Assembly: GCF_052119585.1 (NCBI RefSeq)
Contig: NZ_JBGQOJ010000007.1
Location: forward strand, 83,925 to 147,924
Source of the DNA: JBGQOJ01 sp052119585
GTDB taxonomy: Bacteria; Pseudomonadota; Alphaproteobacteria; Rhodobacterales; Rhodobacteraceae
Length of the DNA stretch: 64,000 nucleotides
Direction: 5' to 3'
Under the pieces are notes generated by a model. It worked only from the letters and a program-made list of their open reading frames with translations. It had not been told where the DNA came from and made no database searches. This document shows, piece by piece, positions 8,498-17,752 of the stretch (its first letter is position 1; each line of letters begins with the position of its first letter). A program made the position numbers and the translations under genes.

Positions 8498-8753
8498 CTC
8501 AAAGCCGAAAGATTAATAAACAGCGGGTGTCACCACCCAAAGCACCTCGGTCTCGACCTGTCCGACGGCCCAAAACGGGATCTGTTCCTGCGCATTTGGC
8601 GTAACACGCGCCAATCGTTCGGGAACGTGCACAGCATTGTGGACGCATGGGCGCAGGTCGTGCAGTCTGCAAGCAAGCCCTTTACACGTGCCCCGGCTTT
8701 CCCGGACGAAACACCAAGTCGACGCCCAAATCTGGCAAACAACCGGAGACGCG

Positions 8754-10322
8754 ATGATGGAGGTTCTACGGTTTCTCGATTTCGAGTTGCGGCCCGCGCT
8801 CCGCAGTCTCACCCGGCAGGGGCGGGATGCGAGCCTTGGGGCCAGAGCGTTCGATCTGTTGTGTTTTCTGATCGACCACCGCAGCCGGGTTGTGGGGCGG
8901 GCCGAACTGATCGAGGCCGTCTGGGCCGGTCTGGCTGTCGGTGACAACAATCTGAATGTGCAGGTTTCCACATTGCGCAAGCTTCTGGGGCACGGGGCGA
9001 TCATCACAGTTCCAAATCGCGGCCTTCGGTTCGGACTGGAGATAGAGATCAACCCGCAGGACGAGCGCCACAAGGTCGCCCTGCCCCTGCCCGACAGACC
9101 ATCTGTCGCCATTCTGCTGTTCCTTGACCTGTCGGACGGATCAATCTTTGAATGGTTCGCCGACGGAGTGGCCGAAGACATCACCACCGAACTGTCACGT
9201 TTTCGCGGGCTGTTCGTCGTCGCACGGAATTCCGCCTTTATCTATCGCGGTCAGGCGATAGACGTGCGCTGCGTCTCGCGGGATCTTGGCGTGCGCTACA
9301 TCGTAGAGGGCAGTGTGCGGCCTGCGGGGCCAAAGATGCGCGTGACAGCACAGCTGATCGACGCGGTCACCGGCGCGCATGTCTGGGCCGAGCGTTTCGA
9401 CCGCCGCCTCGAGGATCAGGGCGACGTGCAGGACGAGGTTGCCCGTGCCATCGTCATGGCGATTGCACCGCAGATCGACGGGGCCGAGGACCGGCGTGCC
9501 AGCCGGGCGCCGCCGAATGATCCAAGCGCGGACGGTTTGGCGCGGCACGCCTGGGCGATCAGCTGGCCCGCGGGTATGACCTATGACCGGGCGCTTCGGG
9601 ACGATGCACAGCAGTTGGCCGGGGCCGCGCTTGACCGGGATGCGGATTGCGCTTTGGCGCATTGCACGCTTGCGATGGTGCAATGGTGGCACGCCTATCA
9701 CGGCACAACAGCATGCCGCAAAGACACCGTCGCATCGGGGCTCGACTCTGCCAACCGGGCCATTGCGCTGAACAGCGGCGATCACCATGCCTGGCGCATC
9801 AAGGGTCTGCTTCACGTCATGGCGGGCGAACCGGAGGCCAGCCTTCTGTCCTTGCGCCGGGCGCATGAGATCAATCCAAATTGCGCGATCACGCTGGCCT
9901 GGCTGGGCCTTTACGAGGCCATGAACGGCGACGCCGCGAAAGGCGTTCATTATGCGCAATCCGCGCTGCGGCACAGCCCGCTGGACCCCTCGCGCGGCTC
10001 GCTTCTGGTCGCGCTTGGCTTTGCCCAGTTCGCCGCGCGGGACTATTACGCAGCGGCGGCAACCGTCGCAGACGCGCTGCAGGACTCGCCGCGCGCCGCC
10101 GTGCCCTATGTGCTGGCCGCTATCTGCTATGTCGCGGTGGGCCAGTGGGGTCAGGCACGCGCGGCCTTTGACCAGTTGCAGGACATCGCGCCCGCGCTGG
10201 CAAAAGAACGTCTGGACGGCCTCTGGCTTGCGACCAACGAAGACTACCGACGGCGGGCCCATCTGGCGTTCCGCATCGCGGCGGGGCTGGAAGACATCGC
10301 TGCTGCGGCAGGGCTGCACTGA
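8754..10322 (+). CDS. winged-helix (OmpR-type) DNA-binding protein with TolB-N-like and TPR region
   Basis: 522 residues from the ATG at 8754, which has GGAG five bases upstream. Residues 1-100 form an OmpR/CadC-type winged helix (SLGARAFDLLCFLIDHRSRVV, then STLRKLLG and PNRGLRFGL). Residues about 115-245 resemble the domain often seen beside adenylate cyclases and TolB-N-like proteins (FADGVAEDITTELSRF, RDLGVRYIVEGSVR, GAHVWAERFDR). The rest consists of helical TPR-like repeats. No receiver domain and no membrane segment are seen, so the signal is probably sensed by the TPR part. The target is unknown; the neighbours are broken genes. Confidence 0.8.
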   Translation: MMEVLRFLDFELRPALRSLTRQGRDASLGARAFDLLCFLIDHRSRVVGRAELIEAVWAGLAVGDNNLNVQVSTLRKLLGHGAIITVPNRGLRFGLEIEINPQDERHKVALPLPDRPSVAILLFLDLSDGSIFEWFADGVAEDITTELSRFRGLFVVARNSAFIYRGQAIDVRCVSRDLGVRYIVEGSVRPAGPKMRVTAQLIDAVTGAHVWAERFDRRLEDQGDVQDEVARAIVMAIAPQIDGAEDRRASRAPPNDPSADGLARHAWAISWPAGMTYDRALRDDAQQLAGAALDRDADCALAHCTLAMVQWWHAYHGTTACRKDTVASGLDSANRAIALNSGDHHAWRIKGLLHVMAGEPEASLLSLRRAHEINPNCAITLAWLGLYEAMNGDAAKGVHYAQSALRHSPLDPSRGSLLVALGFAQFAARDYYAAAATVADALQDSPRAAVPYVLAAICYVAVGQWGQARAAFDQLQDIAPALAKERLDGLWLATNEDYRRRAHLAFRIAAGLEDIAAAAGLH

Positions 10323-10462
10323 TCCGGATTTATATCTTTTTAGTGCGACGTATGGCGCCGCACCCGACGCCTTGTCACACTCGGCGATATGGCCAAGGCG
10401 GTGGCAAAAGTATTGCCACGGTCGGCGCGGCCCCTGTCCCGTCCCAACTGGAAGGTGTTTCA

Positions 10463-11218
10463 ATGTCCCTCAATGTGATCGGGTCCGGGTTTGGCCGGAC
10501 AGGAACAATGTCGACAAAAATGGCGCTCAAGTCGTTGGGCTTTTCGCCCTGCCACCACATGACAGAGGTGCTGCAGCGCCCCACGCAGCTTCCCTTTTGG
10601 AAGGCCTGTGTAGACGGCGACAGCGTGGACTGGACACAGGTGTTCGACGGGTTCAAGGCGCAGGTGGATTTTCCCGGTGCCGCCGTATGGGAGCACATCG
10701 CGCCTGCCTTTCCGGATGCCAAAGTGCTGCACAACGAGCGCCCGGAGGAGGACTGGTGGGCCAGTTACAGCGTAACCATCGGCAAGTTCTTTGCCGTGGT
10801 GCCAACGCTGCCGGTCCCGCCGGACATGAAGGCGATTTTCAGGACCATGGACAAACTGTTGGTTCAGGGGGTCTTTGGCGGGCGGACCGACAAGAAAAGC
10901 TGCATCGCCGCCTATCGCCATGCGGGGTTTCGCGATGTGCCCCTGTCGGCAGAGTTTCCGACGGCGGAACCCGACATCGCAATCTGCATGGGAAATCGCA
11001 ATCTGCATGGGAATGGGAATGGGAATGGGTCCGGCCCCTGCCGGACCCGCCAGATAAAGGAGCATCGCAAATGCTGCCAGCGATCACCCCGAGCTTCGCG
11101 GGAAAATCACCCATCCGCTTGGCCCATTTTTTCGCACATTCGGCGTCGAATCCCTGCTGGAACGACATCCATGATCCGCATCTATGGCGATTGCAGGATA
11201 AGGCTGGCCAAATGCTGA
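10463..11218 (+). pseudogene. sulfotransferase-family protein, degraded C-terminal part
   Basis: The ATG at 10463 follows GGAAGGTG. The first 165 residues match bacterial sulfotransferase-like proteins: the PAPS-binding-type loop GSGFGRTGTMSTK, CHHMTEVLQ, and ERPEEDWWASYS. After CIAAYRHAGFRDVPLSAEFP the protein should continue through the second half of the domain. Instead roughly 30 residues are missing, and the reading runs into a tandem repeat and then low-complexity sequence rich in Arg, Cys and Ser. Probably inactive. The frame stays open to 11218, so a 251-residue product could be made. Confidence 0.6.
10976..11030 (+). repeat. tandem repeats inside the broken sulfotransferase gene
   Basis: A 19-base unit (ATCGCAATCTGCATGGGAA) occurs twice in perfect tandem at 10976-10994 and 10995-11013. 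The second copy runs into a hexamer TGGGAA repeated three times and a partial fourth up to 11030. The array sits exactly where the protein loses family similarity, so slippage or duplication probably broke the gene. Confidence 0.85.
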
Positions 11219-11223
11219 AATAA
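11071..11223 (+). CDS. possible small ORF of 50 residues
   Basis: ATG at 11071 is preceded by AAAGGAG at 11056-11062, a strong ribosome site at 8 bases. The product would be 50 residues (MLPAITPSFAGKSPIRL... ending AGQMLK), with no family I recognise. It overlaps the degraded tail of the sulfotransferase frame. It may be a remnant of another gene rather than a functional small protein. Confidence 0.25.
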   Translation: MLPAITPSFAGKSPIRLAHFFAHSASNPCWNDIHDPHLWRLQDKAGQMLK

Positions 11224-11311
11224 CGGGCTCTGGACACCGCAATGAACGCAAGCCGGGCGGATCATCCGCGCGACCGCAATCGCGCGGATCGGGCCTGTCT
11301 CTGTGCAGGCG

Positions 11312-11515
11312 TTACTGGTAGGCGGCGCCGGGCTTCACACCGAGCATTTTAAAGACCCTCGCCGCAGGGCAAAAGCCGGTGAAGGCCGATTGCAAAAGGT
11401 TCAGGCCGACAAATGCCGTCAACAGCAGCCAAAGCGGCGAATAGAAATAGGTAAGGCCTGCCGACACCAAAACCATAATACCAGCAAAGGCCAAAACAGC
11501 GCGATCTACGGTCAT
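11312..11515 (-). CDS. DUF2892 (YgaP-like) inner-membrane protein
   Basis: 67 residues with two hydrophobic segments (about residues 6-22 and 27-44), then the conserved GFCPAARVFKMLGV tail. This is the DUF2892 family, often found near rhodanese, sulfur or metal genes. The start at 11515 is preceded by GGAG at 9 bases. It lies 98 bases downstream of cueR in the same direction, so read-through from the copper promoter is possible. The biochemical role is unknown. Confidence 0.75.
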   Translation of the reverse strand: MTVDRAVLAFAGIMVLVSAGLTYFYSPLWLLLTAFVGLNLLQSAFTGFCPAARVFKMLGVKPGAAYQ

Positions 11516-11613
11516 TATATAGCTCCATTACAAAAATGACGGACAGGGATCAGGCTCTCTGCCTCATCACATTCCAAAATAAGAATTTGAATAGCCAGAA
11601 ACAAGGGCTGCGC

Positions 11614-12006
11614 CTATTGTTTTCCCGTCGCCAGATCCCTGAGGATCGGACAGTCGGGCCGGTGATCGCCCGCGCATTTCCGGACAAGATCAGACAGCGT
11701 ATCGCGCATGCTTTGCAACTCGACCAGCTTTCGGTCGATCTCTGCCAGATGCGCCTTTGCCAGATCTTTGACGTCGGCGCTTGCGCGGGACTGATCCTCG
11801 TATAGCGCCATCAGGCGGCGGCATTCCTCTATCGTAAAGCCCAACGAACGGGCGCGGCCCAGAAACGCCAGTTTGTGCAAATCCCCCTCGCGGAATGCAC
11901 GGTATCCGTTTGGATCGCGCATCGGGGCGATCAGCCCGATGTCCTCGTAATAGCGGATAGTCTTGGCGGGCAGGCCCGATCGCTGCGCGACTTCGCCGAT
12001 ATTCAT
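11614..12006 (-). CDS. cueR: Cu(I)-responsive MerR-family regulator CueR
   Basis: 130 residues. The MerR helix-turn-helix (IGEVAQRSGLPAKTIRYYE) is followed by a long dimerisation helix and the metal loop CAGDHRPDCPIL. The two cysteines spaced C-x7-C and the following Pro-Ile match the CueR copper site. It activates copA by distorting a promoter with an over-long spacer; such a promoter is visible at 14493-14523. The ATG overlaps the copA stop (ATGA), so regulator and pump are translated as one operon. Confidence 0.92.
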   Translation of the reverse strand: MNIGEVAQRSGLPAKTIRYYEDIGLIAPMRDPNGYRAFREGDLHKLAFLGRARSLGFTIEECRRLMALYEDQSRASADVKDLAKAHLAEIDRKLVELQSMRDTLSDLVRKCAGDHRPDCPILRDLATGKQ

Positions 12007-14468
12007 ACCTGCGCCCCCTCTGCCATCATGGCGCGGACGCGGCGCAGGCGCAGGGCGTTGCCCAGAACAAAGACGCTGGACATGGCCATCGCCCCCGCCG
12101 CCAGCATCGGCGACAACAAAAGGCCGAACGCCGGATAAAGCGCCCCTGCGGCCACCGGGATAAGCAGCACGTTATAGCCAAAGGCCCAGAACAGGTTCTG
12201 CCGGATGTTCCGCATCGTGCGGCGGCTGATGTCAAAGGCGTTGACGACACCGCGCAGGTCGCCCGACATCAACACCACATCCGCCGCCTCGATGGCAACA
12301 TCGGTGCCGGTGCCGATGGCAATGCCCACGTCGGCGGCGGCAAGGGCCGGCGCATCGTTGATACCATCGCCGACAAAACCGACCCTGCCCTCTTTCTGCA
12401 AAGCGCGGATCGCATCGACCTTTCCGGCGGGCAACACCTCGGCCAGCACACGGTCAATGCCCAGACGGTCGGCAATGGCCTGCGCCGTGGCGCGGTTGTC
12501 GCCGGTGATCATGGCGACGATCAGGCCTTCGGCCTTCAACGCGCGGATCGCGGCGGCGGTCGATGGTTTCAGGTCGTCGGCCACGGCGATCACGGCGGCG
12601 ATCCTGCCGCCGATGGCAGCATAAAGCGGGGTTTTACCCTCGGTCGCGAGCCGTTTGCCGACAGGCTCCAGCGCCGATAGATCGACGCCATCGCGGGTCA
12701 TCAAACGGTCGGCCCCGACCAGAACCTTGTGCCCGTCCACGGTCGCCGACACGCCGTATCCCGTGATCGAGCCGAACTCCGAGACCTGCGGAACATCCAC
12801 CTCTTCGGCCTTGGCGGCGCGGGTGATCGCCTGTGCCACCGGATGTTCCGATTGTGCCTCGATGGCGGCGACCATGGCCAGAACCTGCGCCCGGTCAAAG
12901 CCGGGGGCGGTTTCGAAATCGGTCAGTTCGGGTTTGCCGCGGGTCAGGGTGCCGGTCTTGTCCAGCGCCACGATCTGCACCCCCGTCAGGGATTGCAGCG
13001 CCTCGCCCTTGCGGAACAGCACCCCGAGTTCGGCCGCGCGGCCCGTCCCGACCATGATCGAGGTGGGCGTCGCAAGGCCCATGGCGCAGGGGCACGCGAT
13101 GATCAGCACCGACACCCCCGACACCAGCGCAAAGGTCAGCGCCGGATCGGGGCCGACGACCAGCCAGACCAGAACCGTCAGCGCCGCCGCGGCCATGACC
13201 GCAGGCACGAACCACGCGGTGATCTTGTCGACCAACCCCTGAATCGGCAGCTTGGCACCTTGGGTTTCCTCGACCAGGCGGATGATCTGGGCCAGCATCG
13301 TGTCACGCCCGACGCGGGTGGCGCGCAGGGTCAGTGCGCCGGTGCCGTTGATGGTGCCGCCCACCACCTCTGATCTGGCGCTCTTTTCAACCGGAACAGG
13401 TTCGCCGGTGATCATGCTTTCGTCGACATAGGACGCCCCCGCCGATACCTCGCCATCGACGGGAATACGCTCGCCGGGGCGGACCAGAACGATGTCGCCC
13501 GGAACGATCGCCTCGACCGGCAGGTCAAGGGTGACCCCGTCGCGGTCCACGCGGGCGGTTTTGGGTTGCAGGCGCAACAGGCTGCGGATCGCCTCTCCGG
13601 TACGGCCCTTTGCGCGGGCCTCCAGATAGCGGCCCAGCAGGATCAGGGTGACAATCACCGCTGCCGCCTCGAAATAGACGTTTCGCGTGCCTTCGGGCAA
13701 GGCCGACGGAACAAACAGCGCAACTACGGAAAAGCACCACGCGGCGGCGGTTCCCATCGCGACCAGCGAATTCATGTCAGGCCCGAACCGCAGCAACGCA
13801 GGCACGCCCTTTGCAAAGAACTGGCGCCCCGGACCGATCAGAACCGCGGTGGTCAGCACAAACTGGATCAACCAACTGTTGGTTTGCCCGATGGTGGCCA
13901 GAATCCAGTGGTGGAACGGTGCGATCAAATGGCCGCCCATTTCCAGCGCGAACACCGGCAGGGTCAGCGCCACGGCGATCCACAATTGCGTTTTCAGCGC
14001 GGCGGCCTCGGTCGCCTTGCGGTCGCGGTCGATTTCTGTCGCGTCTTTTTGCGGATGCGCGGCATAGCCTGCGCGGCTGACGGCGGCGACAAGATCGGCG
14101 GGCGTCACAGCACCTTTCAGAAAATGCACCGTTGCGGTTTCCGACGCCAGATTGACCGCCGCCGCAGTGACCCCGCCCACCCGCATCAACGCCTTTTCCA
14201 CCCGCCCGACGCAAGACGCGCAGGTCATGCCCTCGACCTGCAACACCATGCTTGCGACCTCGGCGGGATAGCCCGCCTTGTCCAATGCGCCGGTGACCGC
14301 TGCCAGATCGCCACCGCGGCCCAGATGAACAGTCGCCGTTTCCGCAGCCAGATTGACCGAAGCGGACGCGACCCCGGCGACCGCCGACAACGCCTTTTCC
14401 ACCCGCCCGACGCAGGACGCGCAACTCATTCCAGTGACATGAAGGGTAACGGTCTGGGCGTCGGTCAT
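12003..14468 (-). CDS. copA: Cu(I)-exporting P1B-type ATPase
   Basis: 821 residues. Two N-terminal heavy-metal-associated domains carry GMSCASC (residues 13-19) and GMTCASC (80-86). The transmembrane copper site IIACPCAMGLATPTS, the phosphorylation motif DKTGTLT, the TGDN motif and the HP motif (SEHPVAQA) are all present. It pumps Cu(I) out of the cytoplasm. It is first in an operon with cueR and has a typical CueR promoter upstream. Length and motifs are complete. Confidence 0.96.
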   Translation of the reverse strand: MTDAQTVTLHVTGMSCASCVGRVEKALSAVAGVASASVNLAAETATVHLGRGGDLAAVTGALDKAGYPAEVASMVLQVEGMTCASCVGRVEKALMRVGGVTAAAVNLASETATVHFLKGAVTPADLVAAVSRAGYAAHPQKDATEIDRDRKATEAAALKTQLWIAVALTLPVFALEMGGHLIAPFHHWILATIGQTNSWLIQFVLTTAVLIGPGRQFFAKGVPALLRFGPDMNSLVAMGTAAAWCFSVVALFVPSALPEGTRNVYFEAAAVIVTLILLGRYLEARAKGRTGEAIRSLLRLQPKTARVDRDGVTLDLPVEAIVPGDIVLVRPGERIPVDGEVSAGASYVDESMITGEPVPVEKSARSEVVGGTINGTGALTLRATRVGRDTMLAQIIRLVEETQGAKLPIQGLVDKITAWFVPAVMAAAALTVLVWLVVGPDPALTFALVSGVSVLIIACPCAMGLATPTSIMVGTGRAAELGVLFRKGEALQSLTGVQIVALDKTGTLTRGKPELTDFETAPGFDRAQVLAMVAAIEAQSEHPVAQAITRAAKAEEVDVPQVSEFGSITGYGVSATVDGHKVLVGADRLMTRDGVDLSALEPVGKRLATEGKTPLYAAIGGRIAAVIAVADDLKPSTAAAIRALKAEGLIVAMITGDNRATAQAIADRLGIDRVLAEVLPAGKVDAIRALQKEGRVGFVGDGINDAPALAAADVGIAIGTGTDVAIEAADVVLMSGDLRGVVNAFDISRRTMRNIRQNLFWAFGYNVLLIPVAAGALYPAFGLLLSPMLAAGAMAMSSVFVLGNALRLRRVRAMMAEGAQV

Positions 14469-14492
14469 GGTGCAATCCTTTGGTTGACCCTT

Positions 14493-14523
14493 CTCATAGG
14501 GCTTCCCGCAACTGGAAGGTCAA
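14493..14523 (-). promoter_or_regulatory. CueR-dependent copA promoter
   Basis: Read on the minus strand, TTGACC (14518-14523) and TATGAG (14493-14498) are separated by 19 bases instead of 17, as in MerR-family promoters. The spacer contains the dyad CTTCC AGTTGCG GGAAG, close to the CueR consensus. The promoter lies 24 bases before the copA start. Confidence 0.8.
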
Positions 14524-14693
14524 GGGCAAGTTGCAACATTAACGCATAGACCCTGAACCGCCGCTTTTGCCACACCCCACCCACCAGGCCACATCACCGG
14601 CGATGCCGCGACAATAGCCACTGTCATCCGGCGCGAACTGGCCTAGATTGCAACATGGCCTACTTATGCGCCACGCGACCGGGGAATGACGCC

Positions 14694-15350
14694 GTGCTAT
14701 TGACCGCAACCGATCTGACGAAAACCTTTGGCCAGGGGGCCGATGCCGTGCATGTGCTGCGCGGCGTGTCACTGGCGCTGGACAAGGGGCAAACACTGGC
14801 CCTGACGGGTGAATCCGGCAGCGGCAAAAGCACCCTGATGCACCTGATCGCAGGGTTGGATGCGCCCGACAGCGGCCGCATCCTGCTGGACGGGTCCGAC
14901 ATCGCGCATCTGTCCGACACGGGCCGCGCCGCCATCCGGCGCAGCACGGTCGGGCTGGTGTTCCAACAGTTCAACCTGATCCCGTCGCTGACCGTGCGCG
15001 ACAATATCTCGTTTCAGGCGCGCCTGTCGGGCAAGGTTGACGCGGCGTGGATGGCAGAACTGGCGCACCGGCTTGGCCTGACCGCGCAACTGGCGCTTTA
15101 CCCTGAACAGCTGTCCGGCGGCCAGCAACAGCGCGTCGCCGTGGGCCGCACATTGGCGGCACGGCCCAAGTTGGTGCTGGCGGATGAACCCACCGGAAAT
15201 CTGGACGAAGTGACCGGCGACGCGGTTCTGGCGCTGATGCTGGAGCTGGTCGCGGACACCGGCGCGGGGTTCCTGATGGTGACCCATTCCGCCCGCCTTG
15301 CCGACCGGATGGATCGCCGCATTCACCTGTCCAAGGGGCGCATCGCATGA
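14694..15350 (+). CDS. ABC transporter ATP-binding protein (LolD/AttE-like)
   Basis: 218 residues from the GTG at 14694, which has GGGGAA at 8 bases; an in-frame ATG at 14655 lacks a ribosome site. Walker A GESGSGKST, signature LSGGQQQRVAVGR, Walker B LVLADEPTGNLD and the H-loop MVTHS are complete. It belongs to the MacB/LolD class that powers FtsX-type permeases. It overlaps the permease gene (ATGA), which in turn overlaps a lipocalin-like exported protein, the arrangement of attEFGH-type loci. Confidence 0.9.
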   Translation: MLLTATDLTKTFGQGADAVHVLRGVSLALDKGQTLALTGESGSGKSTLMHLIAGLDAPDSGRILLDGSDIAHLSDTGRAAIRRSTVGLVFQQFNLIPSLTVRDNISFQARLSGKVDAAWMAELAHRLGLTAQLALYPEQLSGGQQQRVAVGRTLAARPKLVLADEPTGNLDEVTGDAVLALMLELVADTGAGFLMVTHSARLADRMDRRIHLSKGRIA

Positions 15351-17752
15351 GGCTTTGGCCCGTCATGGCGGCGCTTTTGTCCCATTGGTGGCGCAGGCCG
15401 TTTCAGCTGTTGACGCTGGTGGCGGGGCTGGCGCTGTCCACCGCGCTTTGGTCCGGCGTGCAGGCGATCAACGCCGAGGCCCGCGCAAGCTATGCCCGCG
15501 CCGCCGCCACGCTGGGGCAAGGCAACCAGTCGCGGCTGGAGGCGGCAATTGGCGTGATCGCCCAGTCGGACTATATCACGCTGCGGCGGGCCGGATGGCT
15601 GGTGTCACCCGTGATCGAGGGGACATTGGGGCGGGGCGAGACCATGGTGCGGCTTGTCGGGATCGAGGTGCTGACCGCACCGGACACCGGCCTGCGGCCC
15701 GAGGGGGGCACCAGCGATCTTGCCGCGTTTTTGCACCCTGCGGGCAGGATCTTCGCCAATGCGCAAACCGCCAAACGGCTGACGAGCCGCGACCTGCCGC
15801 CCGTGATCGTCGACGACAGCATTGCCCCCGGTCTTGCGGTGACCGACATCGGCGTGGCGCAGCGGCTTTTGCAGCGCGAGGGGCAGATCACCCGGCTGAT
15901 CCTGTCCCCCGATCAGCCGCTCGGTCGGCCGCCCCTCGCTGAAATCGCCCCGGATCTGGTGCTGAAATTGCCCGAGGCCCAAACAGACATCGCACGATTG
16001 ACCGACAGTTTTCACCTGAACCTGACGGCCTTCGGGTTCCTTGCCTTTGCGGTGGGGTTGTTCATTGTCCATGCCGCGATCGGGCTTGCCTTTGAACAAC
16101 GGCGGCCGGTGTTCCGCACCCTGCGTGCCCTCGGGGTGCCGGCGCTGGCGCTGATGGGGCTTCTGGCTGGTGAGTTGTTGATCCTTGCGCTGGTGTCCGG
16201 CGGGATCGGGGTTGTGATCGGCTATGGCATCGCGGCGGCACTGCTGCCCGATGTCGCGGCGACCTTGCGCGGGTTATACGGCGCGTCGGTATCCGGCACC
16301 CTGTCCTTGCACCCGTCGTGGTGGGTGGCGGGGGTGTTGATCGCCGTTCTGGGAACCATCGCCGCCGCAAGCCTGAGCCTGTGGCGTGTCTGGCGCCTGC
16401 CCCTGCTGGCGGCGGCGCAACCACGGGCATGGGCGCGCGCGTCAGAGCGCGGGTTGATCGTGCAATCGGGATCGGGCGCGGCGCTGTTGTTTGCGGCCCT
16501 GTTGACCGGCGTGTTCGGCGAGGGGTTGATCGCGGGATTCGCCCTGCTGGGCGCGTTCATGCTGGGGGCGGTTCTGCTGCTGCCGCTGGTGCTGCAAGGG
16601 GTGCTGGCCATCGGGCAACGCTGTGCAAGGGGGCCGTTGGCGCAGTGGTTCTGGGCCGACACACGACAGCAGGTGCCCGGCCTATCGCTGGCGCTGATGG
16701 CGCTTTTGCTGGCGCTGGCGGCCAATATCGGGGTCGGGACCATGGTATCCAGCTTTCGCCTGACCTTTACCGCATGGCTGGACCAAAGGCTGGCCGCCGA
16801 ACTGTATCTGACCGCCCGCGACCAACCCGAGGCGGACCGTCTGGCGGCATGGCTGGCCCCGCGTGTGGATGCGGTTCTGCCCATCGCCTCGGTTCCGCTT
16901 ACACTCTTGGGTGCGCCGGGCGAGGTTTACGGCATGATCAACCACGCAACCTACCGCGACAACTGGCCCCTGCTGGACGCCACCGCCGATGTCTGGGACG
17001 CGCTGGCCGCGGGGCGCGGCGTTCTGGTGAACGAACAACTGGCCCGACGCAAGGATATCGCAGTGGGCGACACCATTGATCTGACCGCCGATTGGCAAGC
17101 GCAGGTTACAGGGGTCTTTTCCGACTATGGCAACCCCATGGGGCAGGTTCTGACCTCGATGGAGCAGCTGACAACCCGCTTTCCAGAGACCCGGCGCCTG
17201 CGGTTCGCGGTGCGCATCGACCCCGCCCGCGTTCCCGACCTGCGCGAAGCCCTGACCACCGATTTCGGCCTGCCCGCCGACGGGATGGTCAATCAGGCCG
17301 CGATAAAGGCGTTTTCGCTGAACGTGTTCGAGCGGACGTTTTCCGTCACCGCAGCCCTGAACGTGCTGACCCTTGGCGTGGCGGGCTTTGCCATTCTGAC
17401 CAGCCTTTTGACGCTGTCGGCGATGCGCCTGCCCCAGTTGGCACCGGTCTGGGCCTTGGGGGTCACCCGCAAATCGCTGGCGCGGGTGGAACTGCTGCGC
17501 GCCTGTCTGCTGGCCGTCATCACCATGGTCGCGGCCTTGCCCGTCGGGCTGATGCTGGCATGGGTGTTGCTGGCCATCGTCAATGTCGCGGCCTTTGGCT
17601 GGCGCCTGCCGATGCATATTTTTCCGTCAGACTGGCTGGTGCTGGGGCTACTGGCGCTGATTGCCGCTGTGATCGCCTCTGCCCTGCCGGTCTGGCGTCT
17701 GATGCGGGTGCCGCCTGCGGAACTGCTGAAGGTTTTCGCCAATGAACGCTAG
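15347..17752 (+). CDS. FtsX/MacB-type ABC transporter permease
   Basis: 801 residues, about twice the length of a single FtsX permease. Residues 20-40 form an N-terminal membrane segment, then a large extracytoplasmic domain, a hydrophobic block (about 220-430) with several membrane helices, a second soluble domain and a final set of helices (about 665-790). This is the fused double-FtsX layout (AttF plus AttG). It starts inside the ATPase gene's stop and overlaps the next gene by 11 bases. The substrate is unknown; lipoprotein or lipid handling is the usual role of the class. Confidence 0.88.
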   Translation: MRLWPVMAALLSHWWRRPFQLLTLVAGLALSTALWSGVQAINAEARASYARAAATLGQGNQSRLEAAIGVIAQSDYITLRRAGWLVSPVIEGTLGRGETMVRLVGIEVLTAPDTGLRPEGGTSDLAAFLHPAGRIFANAQTAKRLTSRDLPPVIVDDSIAPGLAVTDIGVAQRLLQREGQITRLILSPDQPLGRPPLAEIAPDLVLKLPEAQTDIARLTDSFHLNLTAFGFLAFAVGLFIVHAAIGLAFEQRRPVFRTLRALGVPALALMGLLAGELLILALVSGGIGVVIGYGIAAALLPDVAATLRGLYGASVSGTLSLHPSWWVAGVLIAVLGTIAAASLSLWRVWRLPLLAAAQPRAWARASERGLIVQSGSGAALLFAALLTGVFGEGLIAGFALLGAFMLGAVLLLPLVLQGVLAIGQRCARGPLAQWFWADTRQQVPGLSLALMALLLALAANIGVGTMVSSFRLTFTAWLDQRLAAELYLTARDQPEADRLAAWLAPRVDAVLPIASVPLTLLGAPGEVYGMINHATYRDNWPLLDATADVWDALAAGRGVLVNEQLARRKDIAVGDTIDLTADWQAQVTGVFSDYGNPMGQVLTSMEQLTTRFPETRRLRFAVRIDPARVPDLREALTTDFGLPADGMVNQAAIKAFSLNVFERTFSVTAALNVLTLGVAGFAILTSLLTLSAMRLPQLAPVWALGVTRKSLARVELLRACLLAVITMVAALPVGLMLAWVLLAIVNVAAFGWRLPMHIFPSDWLVLGLLALIAAVIASALPVWRLMRVPPAELLKVFANER

